From the NCBI RefSeq assembly GCF_900114185.1, contig NZ_FOSE01000003.1:310001-374000 (forward strand): a stretch of 64,000 nt of DNA, read 5' to 3'. The position numbers and the translations under genes were made by a program. This DNA is from Cellulomonas sp. KH9. GTDB taxonomy: Bacteria > Actinomycetota > Actinomycetes > Actinomycetales > Cellulomonadaceae. Below the pieces are notes generated by a model. It did no database searches. It saw only the letters and a list, made by a program, of their open reading frames with translations, and was not told the origin of the DNA. This document shows positions 29,862 through 37,861 of the stretch, one piece after another; the first letter of the stretch is position 1, and every line of letters starts with the position of its first letter.

Positions 29862-30164
29862 TCAGGCGATCGGGTCGTGCAGGGTGACGAGCTTGCGGCC
29901 GTCGGGGAACGTCGCCTCGACCTGCACGTCGTGCAGCATCTCCGGCACGCCCGCCATCACCTGGTCGCGGCGCAGCACGGACCTGCCGTCGGTCATGAGC
30001 TGCTCGACGCCCACGCCGTCGCGGGCGCGCTCGATCACCCAGGTGCTCAGGAGCGCGACGGTCTCGGGGTGGTTGAGCCGGACGCCGCGGGCCAACCGGT
30101 CGCGCGCGACCATGCCGGCCACGGCCAGCAGCAGCTTCTCGGTGTCGGCGGGGGTGAGCCTCAT
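29862..30164 (-). CDS. ureA: Urease gamma subunit UreA
   Basis: A 100-residue small urease subunit. It starts [20 protein letters not shown], exactly like the family, so I use ATG 30164 rather than the GTG three codons upstream. Further hallmarks are [39 protein letters not shown] and VTLHDPIA at the end. It is the first gene of the urease operon. The promoter should lie in 30165-30240, which also contains the GTATAC box and the GAAAC/GTTTAC repeat. Confidence 0.96.
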   Translation of the reverse strand: MRLTPADTEKLLLAVAGMVARDRLARGVRLNHPETVALLSTWVIERARDGVGVEQLMTDGRSVLRRDQVMAGVPEMLHDVQVEATFPDGRKLVTLHDPIA

Positions 30165-30204
30165 GACGGGCACCCTAGGTCCCCGCGCGACGCGGTATCC
30201 GCAG

Positions 30205-30217
30205 ACGTATACAGCCG
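30205..30217. promoter_or_regulatory. GTATAC box 1, upstream of ureA
   Basis: ACGTATACAGCCG with the palindromic core GTATAC at 30207-30212, 43 bases before the ureA start. The same 13-mer stands before the carboxylase gene at 45804-45816 and the core GTATAC stands before urtA at 39187-39192. GntR/FCD regulators often bind palindromes with a GT-AC frame, and two such regulators are encoded in this cluster. Confidence 0.5.
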
Positions 30218-30232
30218 AAACGGAATGTTTAC
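30216..30232. promoter_or_regulatory. CGAAAC-N5-GTTTAC inverted repeat, upstream of ureA
   Basis: CGAAAC (30216-30221), five bases, GTTTAC (30227-30232). The same arrangement with the same half-sites stands at 39109-39125 before urtA. Read as GAAAC-N6-TTTAC it resembles part of an actinobacterial GlnR box, but in reversed half order and incomplete. Confidence 0.45.
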
Positions 30233-30293
30233 ACCGGGTGCCTCGGGCGCACCGCGTCGAGGGACCTCGGTCCTGATCCGGGCGGGGCGGGTG

Positions 30294-30322
30294 TTGCGTA
30301 CGTCACGTACGTCGGACATACT
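30294..30322 (+). promoter_or_regulatory. Promoter of the peptide-transporter operon with CGTACG repeats in the spacer
   Basis: TTGCGT (30294-30299), 17 bases, CATACT (30317-30322). The expected start near 30329 leaves a leader of about 30 bases. Two palindromic CGTACG words (30297-30302 and 30306-30311, separated by TCA) overlap the -35 edge and the spacer, a good place for an operator. Confidence 0.55.
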
Positions 30323-30360
30323 CCTGGCAGATGGGATCCCAAAACCCAACTTCGGAGTCA

Positions 30361-31932
30361 ATGGTGAATCTGAGTCGTCGGTGCATCCGTCTGTCCTGCC
30401 TCGCCGCCGTCGCGGCCCTCGTCGTCACGGCCTGCGCCCCCGCGCAGGACATGGCGGTGGCACCCGCGGACGCGGCGCCGCCGGCCGAGCCGGAGGGGAA
30501 GGTGACCTTCCTGTCGGCGGAGAACCTGTCCGGCGACTGGGACCCCTTCGACCACACGATCCTCGCCCAGGACCGGCTGCAGCGGGCCGCGTACGAGACG
30601 CTGGTCCGCGTCGACGAGGACGGCGCCTTCCAGCCCGGCCTCGCGCTGAGCTGGGAGAACATCGCACCGACGACGTGGCGCCTGGAGCTGCGCGAGGGCG
30701 TCACGTTCCACGACGGGACCCCGATGACGGCCGAGGACGTCAAGGCGTCGATCGAGTACGTGTCCAGCCCCGAGGTCGCCTGGTCCCTGGCGTTCCCGCG
30801 CCCGTTCACCGCCGACGTGGTCGACGACCACACGGTCGACATCCACACCGGGGAGCCGTTCGCGCCCATGGCGGGCCTGCTGGCCACGGGTGCCGCCGGT
30901 GTCGTGGCACCGTCCGAGCTCATCGAGGCGGGTCGGCTCGACGAGAAGTTCGTCGGCACGGGGCCGTACCGCTGGGTGTCGTACGAGAGCGAGGCGAAGG
31001 GCGTCCACCTCACGGTCAACGAGGACTACTGGGGCGAGGAGCCCAAGATCAAGGACTACGTCTTCCGGTACGTGGGGGACAGCCAGACCCGGCTCGCCGC
31101 CCTGCGCTCCGGGCAGGCGGACATCATCGACCGGGTCGAGCCGCACCAGGTCGCGGACGTCGAGAGCGACCCGCGCCTGGCGATCACCCGGACCCCGACG
31201 GTCGAGTCGAAGTGGCTCGCGTTCCGCGCCGCCAAGCCGCCGATGGACAACGCCCTGCTGCGTCGGGCGATCGCCCACGCGATCGACGTGCCGCAGATCG
31301 TCGAGGTGGTCCTGCAGGGCAGCGGGACCGTCAACACGTCGTACTTCTCCCCGAGCCACGAGTTCCACAGCGACTCGCCCACCTTCCCGACGTACGACCC
31401 GGAGCGGGCACGCGAGCTGCTGGCCGAGGCGGGGTACCCCGGGGGTGAGGGGCTCCGGACGCTGGACCTCATGGTCTCCGTCGGCTTCTACCCGATGACC
31501 AAGGAGTACGGGGAGGTCATCGTGCAGAACCTCGCCGACGTCGGGATCGACGTCAGGCTCACGACCCTCGAGACGGCCCGGTACAACCAGGGCCTGTTCG
31601 ACCCCGAGATGGGCGACCTGTACGACCACGGCTGGTTCCTCGGCTCGTACGACGCCAACAGCGTGATGATGTCGCTCTTCGGCAACGCGCTGGTCACCTC
31701 GGTGAACGACCCCGACGTGGACGACGCGCTCGCCGCGCAGATGGCGGCCCTCGACGGGACCGAGCGGCAGCAGCTCATCGACGAGCAGCTGATGTCCGCG
31801 CTGGACGAGTCGATGCTCGAGTTCCCCATGTTCACGAGCGAGCTCATCACGGCCTACTCCCGCAACGTCCGCGACCTCGAGGTGCCCCCCACCTCGTACC
31901 ACCGCATCGAGGACGCGTTCCTCGCGAAGTGA
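30361..31932 (+). CDS. Peptide-type ABC transporter substrate-binding lipoprotein (SBP_bac_5)
   Basis: A 523-residue lipoprotein. The N-terminus MVNLSRRCIRLSCLAAVAAL with VVTAC at the lipobox indicates export and lipid attachment. The mature part is the DppA/OppA/NikA fold: WDPFDHTILAQDRLQRAAYE, WRLELREGVTFHDGTPMTAEDVKASIEY, GPYRWVSYESEAKG and LRRAIAHAIDVPQIVEVV. It should bind a peptide or similar ligand outside the membrane for the permeases that follow. Ligand specificity cannot be read; ureides, nickel complexes or peptides are options. GGAG precedes ATG 30361; an earlier in-frame ATG at 30331 has no ribosome site. It is divergent from the urease operon. Confidence 0.88.
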   Translation: MVNLSRRCIRLSCLAAVAALVVTACAPAQDMAVAPADAAPPAEPEGKVTFLSAENLSGDWDPFDHTILAQDRLQRAAYETLVRVDEDGAFQPGLALSWENIAPTTWRLELREGVTFHDGTPMTAEDVKASIEYVSSPEVAWSLAFPRPFTADVVDDHTVDIHTGEPFAPMAGLLATGAAGVVAPSELIEAGRLDEKFVGTGPYRWVSYESEAKGVHLTVNEDYWGEEPKIKDYVFRYVGDSQTRLAALRSGQADIIDRVEPHQVADVESDPRLAITRTPTVESKWLAFRAAKPPMDNALLRRAIAHAIDVPQIVEVVLQGSGTVNTSYFSPSHEFHSDSPTFPTYDPERARELLAEAGYPGGEGLRTLDLMVSVGFYPMTKEYGEVIVQNLADVGIDVRLTTLETARYNQGLFDPEMGDLYDHGWFLGSYDANSVMMSLFGNALVTSVNDPDVDDALAAQMAALDGTERQQLIDEQLMSALDESMLEFPMFTSELITAYSRNVRDLEVPPTSYHRIEDAFLAK

Positions 31933-31969
31933 GCCGCCGCACCTCGAAGGATCAAAGGAGATCTGTCGA

Positions 31970-32950
31970 ATGCTGAGATCCATCGCCCGACGCGTCGGGC
32001 AGACCCTCGTGGTGCTCCTCGGGGTCGCGACGCTGGTGTTCTTCGCCCTGCGTCTGATCCCCGGGGACCCCGCGCGGGTCATCGCCCCCACCAGCTCGCC
32101 GGAGGTGCAGGCCGAGGTCAGGCGCTCCCTCGGGCTCGACCAGCCGCTCGGCGTGCAGTACCTCACCTACCTGCGGGACCTCGTCACCGGGGACTTCGGG
32201 ACGTCCTACTTCTTCGACGGCAGCACGCTCGGGCTGATCGGCGACGCCCTGCCGTACACGCTGTACCTCGTCGTGACGGCGCTCGTCCTCGGTCTGCTGG
32301 TCTCGATGCCGCTCGGCGCGCTCGCGGCGCGGCACCGCCGGGCCGTCACGGACCGTGCGGTCCTCGGCTTCTCGATCGTCGCGCAGTCGACGCCGAACTT
32401 CCTCATCGCGCTCCTGGGGATCACGGTCCTGGCGTCGGCGCTGTCGCTGCCGACCGTCGGGTACGTGGGTCCGGTCTCGCTCGTCCTGCCGAGCATCGCG
32501 CTGGCCGTCTCGCTCGTCGGTCTGCTGACCCAGAGCATCCGCAACAACCTCGTCACGACGCTCGACGGGAGCCTCACCGAGGCGCTGCGGTCCCGGGGTG
32601 CGTCGGTCTGGCAGATCATCCTGCGCCACGGCGCACGCCTCTCGGCGGTGTCCGTGACCAACCTGCTGGGGGTCCAGCTCGGCTTCCTGCTCGGCGGGGC
32701 CGTGGTGATCGAGTACATCTTCAACTACCCGGGTCTGGGGCTGCTCACGCTGAACGCCGTGCTGCGCCGCGACTACCCGCTGATCCAGGCGATCACGATC
32801 ACCACGGCGCTGGTCTTCGTGCTGCTCAACCTGGTCATCGACCTGTCGCACGGGTACCTCGACCCCCGGATGCGGCCGGCGCGTCGCCGGCCGGCACGTG
32901 CGCCGCGCGCGACGGCGACCGTCGCGACGGCAGGAGGGAGCGCAGCATGA
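31970..32950 (+). CDS. ABC transporter permease, DppB-like
   Basis: A 326-residue inner-membrane permease with six predicted segments. The start MLRSIARRVGQTLVVLLGVATLVFFALRLIPGDP reads as two adjoining family blocks, and the coupling-helix (EAA-like) region is LTEALRSRGASVWQIILRHG. It forms half of the channel with the next gene. AAAGGAG lies about 9 bases before the ATG. It overlaps the following permease gene by four bases (ATGA). The C-terminus after LDPRMRPARRRP is basic and cytoplasmic. Confidence 0.9.
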   Translation: MLRSIARRVGQTLVVLLGVATLVFFALRLIPGDPARVIAPTSSPEVQAEVRRSLGLDQPLGVQYLTYLRDLVTGDFGTSYFFDGSTLGLIGDALPYTLYLVVTALVLGLLVSMPLGALAARHRRAVTDRAVLGFSIVAQSTPNFLIALLGITVLASALSLPTVGYVGPVSLVLPSIALAVSLVGLLTQSIRNNLVTTLDGSLTEALRSRGASVWQIILRHGARLSAVSVTNLLGVQLGFLLGGAVVIEYIFNYPGLGLLTLNAVLRRDYPLIQAITITTALVFVLLNLVIDLSHGYLDPRMRPARRRPARAPRATATVATAGGSAA

Positions 32951-33837
32951 CCGCGGACGTGGGCACGCGATCGCCGGCGACGTCGCCGGCCGGCACGACG
33001 GCACCGCGACGGCACCCCGTCGTCCGCTGGTGGCGGCGCCAGAGCGCGCTGCTGCTCACCGGGTACGGCGTGGTGCTCGCCACGGCGGCGCTCGCCTTCC
33101 TGGTGCCGCTGCTGGCGCCCGAGGACGCGGGCCGCGTGGACCCCGGCCGGGCGTACCTGCCGCCGCTGAGCGACGGGCACCTGCTGGGGACCGACCAGAT
33201 CGGGCGGGACATGCTGCTGCGGGTGGCCGGCGGCCTGCGCGCGTCGCTGCTCATCTCCGGATCCGCCGTCGCGGCGGCGATCTGCATCGGCCTGCTGGTC
33301 GGGCTGGTGGCCGGCTACTACGGGGGCGCCGTCGAGACGGTCCTCATGCGGCTCACCGACGTCCAGATGGCGCTGCCGTTCATCGTGCTCGCCGTGATGA
33401 TCCTGTCGATCGCGGAGCCCAGCTACGTCTCCCTGACGCTCGTCCTGTGCCTGGCGGTGTGGCCGGCGTACGCCCGGGCGGTGCGCAGCTCCACGCGGCT
33501 GGAGAAGGACGCGAACTACGTCCAGGGCATCAAGATCCTCGGCGGCGGGAACCTGCGGGTGCTGCGCAAGTACCTGCTGCCGGCGGCCCTGGCGCCGCTG
33601 GCGGTGCTGGCGGTCCTCGACATGGCGGCGCTGATCCTGTTCGAGGCGACGCTCGGGTTCCTGGGCATCGGGTCGCCCCCCGACTCGCCGTCGCTCGGCT
33701 CGATCATGGCCGACGGCAAGCAGTTCATCACCTCCGCGTGGTGGATCTCCGTGGTCCCCGGGCTCGTCACGTTCGCCGCCATCCTCGGCATCAACCTCGT
33801 CGGGGTGGCACTTCGGGAGAGGAAGGGGCAGTCATGA
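32947..33837 (+). CDS. ABC transporter permease, DppC-like
   Basis: A 296-residue permease with an N-terminal OppC_N-type segment (LLLTGYGVVLATAALAFLVP), the HLLGTDQIGRDMLLRVAGG block, and the cytoplasmic loop YVQGIKILGGGNLRVLRKYLLP. Together with the DppB-like protein it builds the transmembrane pore. It ends in RERKGQS and its stop overlaps the next start (ATGA at 33834-33837). The gene order binding protein, B, C, D, F is the standard peptide/nickel layout. Confidence 0.9.
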   Translation: MTADVGTRSPATSPAGTTAPRRHPVVRWWRRQSALLLTGYGVVLATAALAFLVPLLAPEDAGRVDPGRAYLPPLSDGHLLGTDQIGRDMLLRVAGGLRASLLISGSAVAAAICIGLLVGLVAGYYGGAVETVLMRLTDVQMALPFIVLAVMILSIAEPSYVSLTLVLCLAVWPAYARAVRSSTRLEKDANYVQGIKILGGGNLRVLRKYLLPAALAPLAVLAVLDMAALILFEATLGFLGIGSPPDSPSLGSIMADGKQFITSAWWISVVPGLVTFAAILGINLVGVALRERKGQS

Positions 33838-34868
33838 CGGCTCAGCCCGCAGCAGGGACCGGGGCGCTGCTCGACGCCCCCCGCAGGCGCGACCCGCTGC
33901 TGGCGGTCAGCGGCCTGACGACGTCCTTCCCCGACGGCGACGGGGGTCGCGTCCAGGCGCTCGACGACGTCTCGTTCACCGTGCAGGCCGGACGCACCGT
34001 CGGGATCGTCGGCGAGTCGGGGTCGGGCAAGAGCGTGCTGCTGCGCTCGGTCCTGGGCCTGATCGACCCGCCCGGCGTGGTCGAGCGCGGTGACGTGGTC
34101 TTCGAGGGCGTCTCGCTGACGCAGTCGTCGGAGGCGGCGCTGCGCCGCATCCGGGGGCGGGACATCTCGACGGTCTTCCAGAACCCCGCCGGTGCGCTGA
34201 ACCCGGTGGTCAAGGTCGGCGACCAGTTCGTCGAGGCGGTGCGCCTGCACGAGCGGGTCTCCCGCCAGGCGGCGTACGAGCGGGCCCTGGCCCTGGTCAC
34301 GGACGTCGGGTTCGAGGACGCGGCCGCGCTCATGGCGACCCGTCCGTACGAGCTGTCGTCCGGTGTGGTCCAGCGCATCCTCATCGCGATGGCACTGGTG
34401 CACGGCCCCAAGCTGATCCTGGCGGACGAGCCGACGACCAACCTGGACGTCACTGTCGAGGCGCAGATCCTGGACGCGATCGCCCGGATCCAGGTCGAGT
34501 ACTCGACCACGGTGATCATCGTGAGCCACGACATGGGCGTCGTCAGCCAGGTCAGCGACGAGATCGTGGTGATGTACGCGGGCCGGATCGTGGAGCACGG
34601 CGAGACCGCGGACGTGCTCACGCGTCCCGCCCACCCGTACACCCGGGCCCTGATCGAGTCGGTCCCCACCGGGCGGATCACCGCCGGCACGCGCCTGCCG
34701 ACGATCCCCGGCACGCCGCCGGACCTGTCACGGCTCGGTCCCGGCTGCGCGTTCGCGGAGCGGTGCGCGTACGCGACGGACCGCTGCGTGACGCAGACAC
34801 CCCCGCTCGTCCCCGGCACGCGCACGCTGCGCGCGTGCCACAACCCCCTGGAGGCGGTGGCCCCGTGA
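33834..34868 (+). CDS. ABC transporter ATPase, DppD-like, with altered signature motif
   Basis: A 344-residue ATPase. Walker A is GESGSGKSV, Walker B is KLILADEPTTNLDV and the H-loop is IVSHDMGVV. The C-terminal oligopeptide-transporter domain has the Cys cluster GCAFAERCAYATDRC, which in relatives can hold an iron-sulfur cluster. The signature motif reads LSSGVVQR instead of LSGGxxQR. That changes the second and fourth signature positions while keeping the second Gly, and may make this site weak in an asymmetric dimer with the next gene product. GTGA overlap with the next gene. Confidence 0.9.
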   Translation: MTAQPAAGTGALLDAPRRRDPLLAVSGLTTSFPDGDGGRVQALDDVSFTVQAGRTVGIVGESGSGKSVLLRSVLGLIDPPGVVERGDVVFEGVSLTQSSEAALRRIRGRDISTVFQNPAGALNPVVKVGDQFVEAVRLHERVSRQAAYERALALVTDVGFEDAAALMATRPYELSSGVVQRILIAMALVHGPKLILADEPTTNLDVTVEAQILDAIARIQVEYSTTVIIVSHDMGVVSQVSDEIVVMYAGRIVEHGETADVLTRPAHPYTRALIESVPTGRITAGTRLPTIPGTPPDLSRLGPGCAFAERCAYATDRCVTQTPPLVPGTRTLRACHNPLEAVAP

Positions 34869-35689
34869 CCACGGACAGCTTCGTCTGCGAGCGGCTCACC
34901 AAGTCGTTCGCGCACGGCCCGGACGCCGCCCCGGCGGTGGACGAGGTCAGCTTCACGCTCGGCACCGGCCGCGCGTTCGGCATCGTCGGCGAGAGCGGTG
35001 CGGGCAAGAGCACGCTGCTCAAGTGCCTGGTGGGGCTGCTGCCCGCCGACGGCGGGCGCGTGACGTACGAGGGCCAGGACGTGGGCCGGATGTCCCGCCA
35101 GGAGATGCGGGCGTACCGGCGGCGGGTCCAGCTGGTGCTCCAGGACCCGTACACGTCGCTGCCCGTGAACGCGACGGTCGCGCAGGCGCTCGAGGAGCCC
35201 CTCGCCATCCACCGGCTGGGCAGCTCGCAGGACCGCCGCGCCCGCATCCTGCGCGCGCTGGAGTCGGTGTCGCTCGCGCAGCGGACCCTGGACCGGGGCA
35301 TCCGCACGCTCAGCGGCGGGCAGCGGCAGCGCGTCGCGATCGCGCGGGCGCTCGTGCTCGACCCGCAGACGCTGCTCCTCGACGAGCCGGTCTCCGCCCT
35401 GGACGTGTCGGTCCGCGCCCAGGTGCTCAACGTGCTCATCGACCTGCAGGAGGAGCGGGGTCTGGGGTACGTGGTCGTCTCGCACGACCTCAACGTCATC
35501 AAGATCCTCGCCGCCGAGGTCGCGGTCATGCTCAAGGGCCGGTTCGTCGAGCAGGGCAGCGCCACGCAGGTCCTCCACAGCCCCCGGCACGAGTACTCCC
35601 AGCTCCTGGTCAGCGCCGCGCCGTCGGTGGAGCGCAGCCTCGCGAACCGCGCGCCGCAGGAGCGACCGGCCGTCGCCGGCACCGTCTGA
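34865..35689 (+). CDS. ABC transporter ATPase, DppF-like
   Basis: A 274-residue ATPase with canonical motifs: GESGAGKST (Walker A), [15 protein letters not shown] (signature), TLLLDEPVSALDV (Walker B) and VVSHDLNVI (H-loop). It lacks the Cys-rich tail of the partner ATPase. The start is the GTG overlapping the previous stop. In the heterodimer one ATP site would use this normal signature and the other the altered LSSGV of the partner. Confidence 0.9.
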   Translation: MTTDSFVCERLTKSFAHGPDAAPAVDEVSFTLGTGRAFGIVGESGAGKSTLLKCLVGLLPADGGRVTYEGQDVGRMSRQEMRAYRRRVQLVLQDPYTSLPVNATVAQALEEPLAIHRLGSSQDRRARILRALESVSLAQRTLDRGIRTLSGGQRQRVAIARALVLDPQTLLLDEPVSALDVSVRAQVLNVLIDLQEERGLGYVVVSHDLNVIKILAAEVAVMLKGRFVEQGSATQVLHSPRHEYSQLLVSAAPSVERSLANRAPQERPAVAGTV

Positions 35690-35744
35690 CGCACGCCCCG
35701 CGGCGTCGCACCGGCGCCCGGCACCTCCGAGAAGGGACGTCCCT

Positions 35745-37103
35745 ATGAAGTTCTCCCCGTCGTGCGACACGATGGTCGCACTCGGCTCCGTGACCGCCTC
35801 CGGCCACCCGGTCTTCGCGAAGAACTCGGACCGGGAGCCCAACGAGGCGCAGTACCTGGTCCAGCAGCCACGTGCGACCCACGAGGAGCCGATGGTGCAG
35901 TGCACGCACGTCGCGATCCCCCAGGTCGAGCGGACGCACGCCTTCATCGGGTCGCAGCCGTGGTGGATCTGGGGTCTCGAGCACGGCATCAACGAGCACG
36001 GCCTCGCGGTGGGGAACGAGGCCGCGTGGTCGCGTGACGAGGCGTCGGTCGAGCCCGGCCTCCTGGGGATGGACTACGTCCGCATCGCCCTCGAGCGCGC
36101 GACGACGGCGACGGAGGCGCTGCACCTGGTGACGGCCCTGCTCGAGGAGCACGGGCAGTCCGGCTCGTGCTCCTTCGAGGGGCGGACCGCGTACCAGAAC
36201 AGCTTCATCTTCGCGGACCCCACCACGGCGTGGGTCCTGGAGACGTCGGCCCGGCACTGGGTGGCGCGGCAGGTCACGGACGTCGCGTCCATCTCGAACG
36301 TCTACTCGATCGGCACCGAGTACGACCTGATCTCGCGCGATGCCGTGCAGCACGCGGTCGACAACGGCTGGCACGACCCGTCGCAGCCGTTCAGCTGGAC
36401 CCTGGCGTACACCGACACCGGGCTCGACCGGCTGCCCTCGTGCCGTGCGCGCCTCGGGCGCTCGGGGAGCCTGCTGGCCGGCGACGGGACCCGCACGGGC
36501 GTCGTGCCCGCGACGATGATGGGCTTCCTGCGCGACCACAGCGACGACTCGGGGCGGACCGGCAACGACTGGGCGCCGAGCGCGTCGAGCGAGGGCTCGC
36601 TGTGCATGCACGCCGCGACGGCGGAGGGGTTCGAGACGGCGGCGAGCACGGTCGCCGAGCTGCACGGCGACGCCGAGCGCGGCAACGCGACGATCTGGGC
36701 GTCCTTCGCCTCGCCGTGCATGTCGGTCTTCGTCCCCCTCTGGAACGACCTCGAGGTCCCCGCCCAGCTGCGCCGCCCCGAGAGCCTGGACGGGCCGGAC
36801 CTCTGGTGGCGGACCGAGACGACGCAGCGCAGGGTCGAGCGCTACTTCGACGTGCTGCACCCCGTCGTCGCCCGGCTGGTCGACGTGGAGCAGGCGGCGC
36901 TGCTGGCCGACGAGGCGGCGACGCCGGCGGCCGGCCGTGCGGACCTGACCCGCCGTGCGCTCGCCGCGGCGCAGGCGCACGTCGAGCACGTGGCGGACCT
37001 CGTCGACCGCACGGGCTTCGAGGGCCGCGTGCCCCCGACCGACCGCAGGGCCACCTACCTGGACGACGTCGGCACCGGCGCGTCCCTTCCCACGACCGTA
37101 TGA
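35745..37103 (+). CDS. C69-family (U34/secernin-like) peptidase
   Basis: A 452-residue N-terminal-nucleophile-type dipeptidase relative. The likely nucleophile is C7 in MKFSPSCDTMVAL, and the family block ASGHPVFAKNSDREPNEAQ follows. Further segments are WIWGLEHGINEHGLAVGNE and SVYSIG-like VYSIGTEYD. There is no signal peptide, so it is cytoplasmic. Some members mature by self-cleavage before Cys; six residues precede it here. It stands between a peptide-type importer and its regulator, so it probably processes the imported compound. AGGGACG precedes the ATG. Confidence 0.85.
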   Translation: MKFSPSCDTMVALGSVTASGHPVFAKNSDREPNEAQYLVQQPRATHEEPMVQCTHVAIPQVERTHAFIGSQPWWIWGLEHGINEHGLAVGNEAAWSRDEASVEPGLLGMDYVRIALERATTATEALHLVTALLEEHGQSGSCSFEGRTAYQNSFIFADPTTAWVLETSARHWVARQVTDVASISNVYSIGTEYDLISRDAVQHAVDNGWHDPSQPFSWTLAYTDTGLDRLPSCRARLGRSGSLLAGDGTRTGVVPATMMGFLRDHSDDSGRTGNDWAPSASSEGSLCMHAATAEGFETAASTVAELHGDAERGNATIWASFASPCMSVFVPLWNDLEVPAQLRRPESLDGPDLWWRTETTQRRVERYFDVLHPVVARLVDVEQAALLADEAATPAAGRADLTRRALAAAQAHVEHVADLVDRTGFEGRVPPTDRRATYLDDVGTGASLPTTV

Positions 37104-37114
37104 GGACGGACCCC

Positions 37115-37861
37115 ATGGGCACGGAACGGATGGACGCGGTCGACCCGCCTGCGCTCGCGGTGCTGGTCGTCGACCGGATCCGCGACGCGATCATGGACGG
37201 CCGGCTGCCCCCGGGGTCCCAGCTCGTCCAGCGGGACCTCGCCCAGCAGCTCGGCGTGAGCCGCGAGCCGGTCAAGCACGCGCTGCGGGTGCTGGAGGGT
37301 GAGGGGCTGGTCGAGGCGCGCCCGCGCCGCACGTCGGTGGTCGCCGAGGTCAGCATGAAGGCGACCTGGGAGATCTACGAGGCGCGGTCGTGCCTCGAGC
37401 CGTTCATCGCCGCGAAGGTGGCCCGGTACCCGGACGCCGACCGGGAGCGGCTCGCCACGCAGCTGACGGAGCTGTGCGACGAGGCCGACCGGACGCAGGA
37501 CGGCGTCGAGCTGGCCGTGCTCGACCGCAGGTTCCACACCCTGCTCTACGAGGCGGCCGACAGCGAGCTCATGCTGCGGTTCCTGCGCGCCAACTGGCGG
37601 GACATCGAGCGGGTCATGCGCCGGACGTCGAGCACGTCGTGGGTGAGCGTGTCGTGGCGTGAGCACCGCGAGATCATCGACGCGATCCGCCGCGGCGAGG
37701 TCGAGGAGGTCTCCGCGTGCTCCCGCGAGCACGTCGTGCGGGCCTTCGAGTGGGTCGCCGAGTCGGCGCGGGCCGACGCGGCGGGGCCGGACGCTGCGGG
37801 GCCGGACGCTGCGGGGCCGGACGCTGCGGGGCCGGACGCGTCGACGGGACCGGTGACGTGA
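37115..37861 (+). CDS. GntR-family regulator with FCD ligand domain (first copy)
   Basis: A 248-residue regulator. The winged helix (about 8-72) contains LPPGSQLVQRDLAQQLGVSR and HALRVLEGEGLVEARPRRTS. The all-helical FCD domain (about 80-220) has the metal/ligand positions EARSCLEPFIA, LDRRFHTLLYEAA and REHREIIDAIRRGE. Such regulators sense carboxylates or amino acids. I chose ATG 37115 with GAGGA 8 bases upstream; ATG 37100 overlapping the previous stop is possible. The C-terminus carries four DAAGP units from a tandem DNA repeat. It probably controls its own operon, and perhaps the GTATAC sites. Confidence 0.88.
   Translation: MGTERMDAVDPPALAVLVVDRIRDAIMDGRLPPGSQLVQRDLAQQLGVSREPVKHALRVLEGEGLVEARPRRTSVVAEVSMKATWEIYEARSCLEPFIAAKVARYPDADRERLATQLTELCDEADRTQDGVELAVLDRRFHTLLYEAADSELMLRFLRANWRDIERVMRRTSSTSWVSVSWREHREIIDAIRRGEVEEVSACSREHVVRAFEWVAESARADAAGPDAAGPDAAGPDAAGPDASTGPVT
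37775..37840 (+). repeat. 15-base tandem repeat at the end of the GntR gene
   Basis: Four units of GACGCTGCGGGGCCG (first unit GACGCGGCGGGGCCG) plus a partial fifth. Each unit encodes DAAGP, so copy number could change without a frameshift. It ends about 20 bases before the start of the glycerate kinase gene. Confidence 0.85.

Noticed and set aside
30201-30240. Canonical GlnR box before ureA
   Set aside because: GAAAC-N6-TTTAC is present, but the flanking GTnAC and GAAAC half-sites at the required spacing are missing, so it is reported only as an unnamed inverted repeat.
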